Positions 62,141-64,000 of a stretch of DNA of 64,000 nt are shown in pieces; position 1 is the first letter of the stretch, and each line of letters starts with the position of its first letter. This DNA is from an uncultured Ardenticatenia bacterium. GTDB taxonomy: Bacteria; Chloroflexota; Anaerolineae; 4572-78; NAK82. The stretch is from positions 38,651 through 102,650 of the forward strand of contig CAKZLO010000013.1 of assembly GCA_937127125.1 (NCBI GenBank). The letters are read 5' to 3'. The notes under the pieces were generated by a model that worked only from the letters and a program-made list of their open reading frames with translations, was not told the DNA's origin and made no database searches. Made by a program: the position numbers and the translations under genes.

Positions 62141-63127
62141 ATGGTGATCCTTGCTCCTGAGCAGCTCCATCGCGATTGTCTAGTCTTTGATGCTCACTGC
62201 GACTTCCTATCGCTGACCGTGTGGGACAGGCGCCGTTTCGACCGGCGCCTAGACTACGGCCACTTAGACTTGCCACGCCTGTTGGAAGGCGGGGTGAGCG
62301 CACAAACCTTCGCGATCTTCGCCCTCTCGCAGCGCCATCCAACCGCCGACCACCCCACAGTGGAGGCATTGCGCCAAGTAGAGGCCTTTTATCAGCTCGC
62401 ACAGCAAAATAGCGGACGCTTTGCGGTGGCCACCCGCGCCGCGGAGATCGAGCAAGCCAAAGTTCGAGGCAGCGTCGCAGGTGTCCTGAGTATGGAAGGG
62501 TGCGAACCTCTGGCAGGAGATATTGCCCTATTACGCGTATTCTACCAGCTGGGAGTACGTTGCATTGGGCTAACCTGGAACCGTCGCAACGCAGCTGCTG
62601 ATGGCATTGCTGAGGCAAACGCTGGAGGGTTGACAGATTTTGGTCGGCTAGTGGTGAGAACAGCCTATCAGCTTGGCATGTTGGTGGATGTGGCACATTT
62701 GGCAGCTCCCGGAGTCAACGAAGTGCTTCAGCTAGCAGCAGGGCCAGTAATTGCCTCTCACGCTAACGCCTTTGCCCTATGCCCTCACCCGCGCAATCTT
62801 AGCGATGCTCAGCTGGAAGGCATAGCGCGCAGTGGTGGTGTGATCTGCGTGACATTTGTGCCCGCATTCATCAGCTCGCTGCCAGAGCAGGCGTCGCTCG
62901 AACGCTTGCTCGACCACGTGGACTATATAGTACAGCGTATCGGTGTCGAACACGTCGGCCTTGGTTCCGATTTTGATGGTTATGATGGAGTAACCGCTGG
63001 ACTAGAAGATGTAACCTGCCTACCGGCTTTGACTGCTGGCCTAATACGACGCAACTACTCCACGACAGCCATCCGCAGCATATTGGGGCTTAATCTGTTG
63101 CGTGCCTTCCGACAGGTGGCCGGCTGA
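62141..63127 (+). CDS. Membrane-dipeptidase-like peptidase (M19)
   Basis: A 328-residue zinc dipeptidase of the renal dipeptidase family. Metal ligands are visible in FDAHCD (His19, Asp21), MEGCEPL (Glu), VDVAHL and ASHANA (His), and the final GLGSDFDGYDG (Asp). No signal peptide or lipid anchor is seen, so it should be cytoplasmic. The family hydrolyses dipeptides including D-amino-acid-containing ones, possibly from peptidoglycan turnover. It lies 8 nt after the LysM gene; its ribosome site is weak, consistent with coupling. Confidence 0.93.
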   Translation: MVILAPEQLHRDCLVFDAHCDFLSLTVWDRRRFDRRLDYGHLDLPRLLEGGVSAQTFAIFALSQRHPTADHPTVEALRQVEAFYQLAQQNSGRFAVATRAAEIEQAKVRGSVAGVLSMEGCEPLAGDIALLRVFYQLGVRCIGLTWNRRNAAADGIAEANAGGLTDFGRLVVRTAYQLGMLVDVAHLAAPGVNEVLQLAAGPVIASHANAFALCPHPRNLSDAQLEGIARSGGVICVTFVPAFISSLPEQASLERLLDHVDYIVQRIGVEHVGLGSDFDGYDGVTAGLEDVTCLPALTAGLIRRNYSTTAIRSILGLNLLRAFRQVAG

Positions 63128-63625
63128 GGAAAGCACTCGCCTTGCGGGGGGACAGGATCAGTGGACGTCTACACTTACTGTCTTTATACCATACACTGTA
63201 ACGCAGCGTACACCTGCTTTGCTGTCGGGCGTTGAGCAGTACATGAACGATTCCTATCCTGCAGAGGCGACCGAGTGAGGCGTCCGTCCCTACCCCGATA
63301 TCGTCCCCGAGGATGCAAATCGCTATGCTCTCCCCGTTCCTGCTCTTGAAGAAAAGCCGGGAGCGGGTGTCACCCCCGGCGTATAGTGCCCCGTCACCAG
63401 CGTCGATCGCATCCTCTTATTGACAATTGGTATAACCACATGAGCAGGGGATCAAGCCGCGGAAGGGGTCCAACTCATCGACAAAGCGCGAGGCAGCCCA
63501 TGTGTTTCGCGGCTATTTAGCATCCAGCTAGCTTCAGCTCATTTGTTAGCCTGTTCTACCTCAATACTTTACTCTTTTCTGCTGGCAGAAGCATGCTCGC
63601 TGTATGAGGTAGATATACTGATCTC
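63128..63625. other. 498-bp intergenic region without recognised genes
   Basis: Between the dipeptidase and tatA (convergent). A GC-rich imperfect palindrome at 63356-63380 (GCCGGG...CCCGGC arms) could terminate the upstream transcript but has no T-tract. I see no ORF with credible composition, no RNA gene and no repeat. Confidence 0.5.
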
Positions 63626-63823
63626 TCAGTCTTCGCTGGTCTCGGATTTAGCGGCGGTCTCTTTTTCGCTCTTCTTCGGGGGCTCGGCGGTCGACTGGCG
63701 AAACTCACGGATGGCTTTGCCCACCGCGCCGCCAATCTCCGGCAATCTTCCGACTCCGAAGATGATGATGACAATGACCAGGATGATGATCAGCTCGAAT
63801 GGGCCCAAACGGACAGGTAACAT
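63626..63823 (-). CDS. tatA: Twin-arginine translocase subunit TatA/E
   Basis: A 65-residue single-span protein of the Tat pore. The N-terminal helix (about 8-22), the FG-x3-LP hinge (Phe22-Gly23 to Leu27-Pro28), an amphipathic helix ([14 protein letters not shown]) and a charged Glu/Lys tail are as in TatA. Length and the short tail favour TatA/E over TatB. GGAG lies 9 nt before the ATG. No tatC is adjacent. The promoter is at 63875-63903. Confidence 0.95.
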   Translation of the reverse strand: MLPVRLGPFELIIILVIVIIIFGVGRLPEIGGAVGKAIREFRQSTAEPPKKSEKETAAKSETSED

Positions 63824-63874
63824 GTCCCCGCACTCCTTATGTCATGCATTAGTCGCCTTCTCAGCGCTTAATTC

Positions 63875-63903
63875 ATTATAGCATACCCAATTGAAGGACG
63901 CAA
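63875..63903 (-). promoter_or_regulatory. tatA promoter
   Basis: Minus-strand TTGCGT (63903-63898), 17-bp spacer, perfect TATAAT (63880-63875) preceded by TGC (extended -10). Start codon ~50 nt downstream. Confidence 0.6.
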
Positions 63904-63943
63904 GACCCCGTATTCATTCACCTAAAATGTTACCGAGGGAACG

Positions 63944-64000
63944 ATGTCCACTGGCGAAAAGATGACCATAGATGAACGTCGCAAGTATCTGTCCATGATG
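63944..64000 (+). CDS. Start of a probable transposase/integrase-like gene (cut by the window end)
   Basis: An open frame of 19 codons from ATG 63944 to the window end, with GAGGGA just upstream. It contains MTIDERRKYLSMM, which resembles the N-terminus of a family of DDE/integrase-type transposases that begin MT-x-E/D-ERRKYL (recalled pattern, not searched). With only 19 residues the call is tentative. No terminal repeat could be identified in the 60 nt before it. Confidence 0.35.
   Translation, partial: MSTGEKMTIDERRKYLSMM

Overview
The window reads as a chromosomal segment of a Chloroflexota bacterium, probably Anaerolineae/Caldilineae-like. This is inferred from gene content and style, not from a marker gene: there is no rRNA or tRNA in the window. 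The pointers are large Pro/Thr-linker surface proteins with PKD, PA14 and SH3 modules, cohesin/dockerin proteins without cellulosome genes, a membrane-anchored AmaP-like protein, a propionyl/acetyl-CoA carboxylase operon, a short-type N-acetylglutamate synthase fused by overlap to argCBD, a PPi-type phosphofructokinase, UroD-like methyltransferase homologues inside sugar operons, and two-gene formiminotransferase/cyclodeaminase folate metabolism. Genes are densely packed, many start codons overlap the preceding stop (ATGA or GTGA), and sigma-70-like promoters and intrinsic hairpin terminators are easy to see.

Layout. 0-7 kb: a self-regulated ArsR repressor, an extended nucleoside-diphosphate-kinase-like protein, a GAF sensor protein and a full-length Lhr helicase. 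7.1-11 kb: a small IS/MITE-like remnant, then an attenuated arginine operon (structured leader, intrinsic terminator, argC-argB-argD-argA). 11-16 kb: an MDR dehydrogenase, a class II aldolase, a nitroreductase and an AmaP-like envelope protein. 15.8-19.6 kb: a strong promoter, a long hairpin-rich leader, and a sugar-phosphate operon (DhnA-type aldolase, PfkB kinase, UroD-like protein, AraD-like aldolase/epimerase). 19.7-21.1 kb: deoxynucleoside kinase and RNase III. 21.1-25.2 kb (minus): carboxyltransferase, biotin carboxylase, biotin carrier protein and O6-alkylguanine-DNA alkyltransferase. 25.7-30.5 kb: a 1577-residue PA14/PKD surface protein containing tandem DNA repeats. 30.6-34 kb (minus): aldo/keto reductase, formiminotransferase, cyclodeaminase, Hsp20.

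34.1-43.9 kb (minus) is the most interesting block: a LacI-type regulator with a textbook promoter and a perfect 16-bp operator heads a tightly spaced set of genes (SDR mannonate/fructuronate reductase, HAD hydrolase, LarA-type nickel-pincer epimerase, 6-phosphogluconate dehydrogenase, PPi-type PFK, tagaturonate epimerase UxaE, GTDC1-like glycosyltransferase). Together they suggest a hexuronate route in which mannonate is epimerised at C2 to gluconate and drained through 6-phosphogluconate, rather than through mannonate dehydratase and KDG.

44-55 kb holds a secreted metallophosphoesterase, a hydantoinase/oxoprolinase-family protein, a cluster of polytopic GT-C/YfhO-like membrane proteins with a small SMR-like transporter, and malQ. 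55-64 kb holds a ParB-like/UspA fusion protein, two secreted cohesin-plus-dockerin proteins (one carrying a PGRP domain that has lost zinc ligands), a LysM/lamin-tail-like membrane protein, an M19 dipeptidase, TatA, and the first codons of a probable transposase at the right edge.
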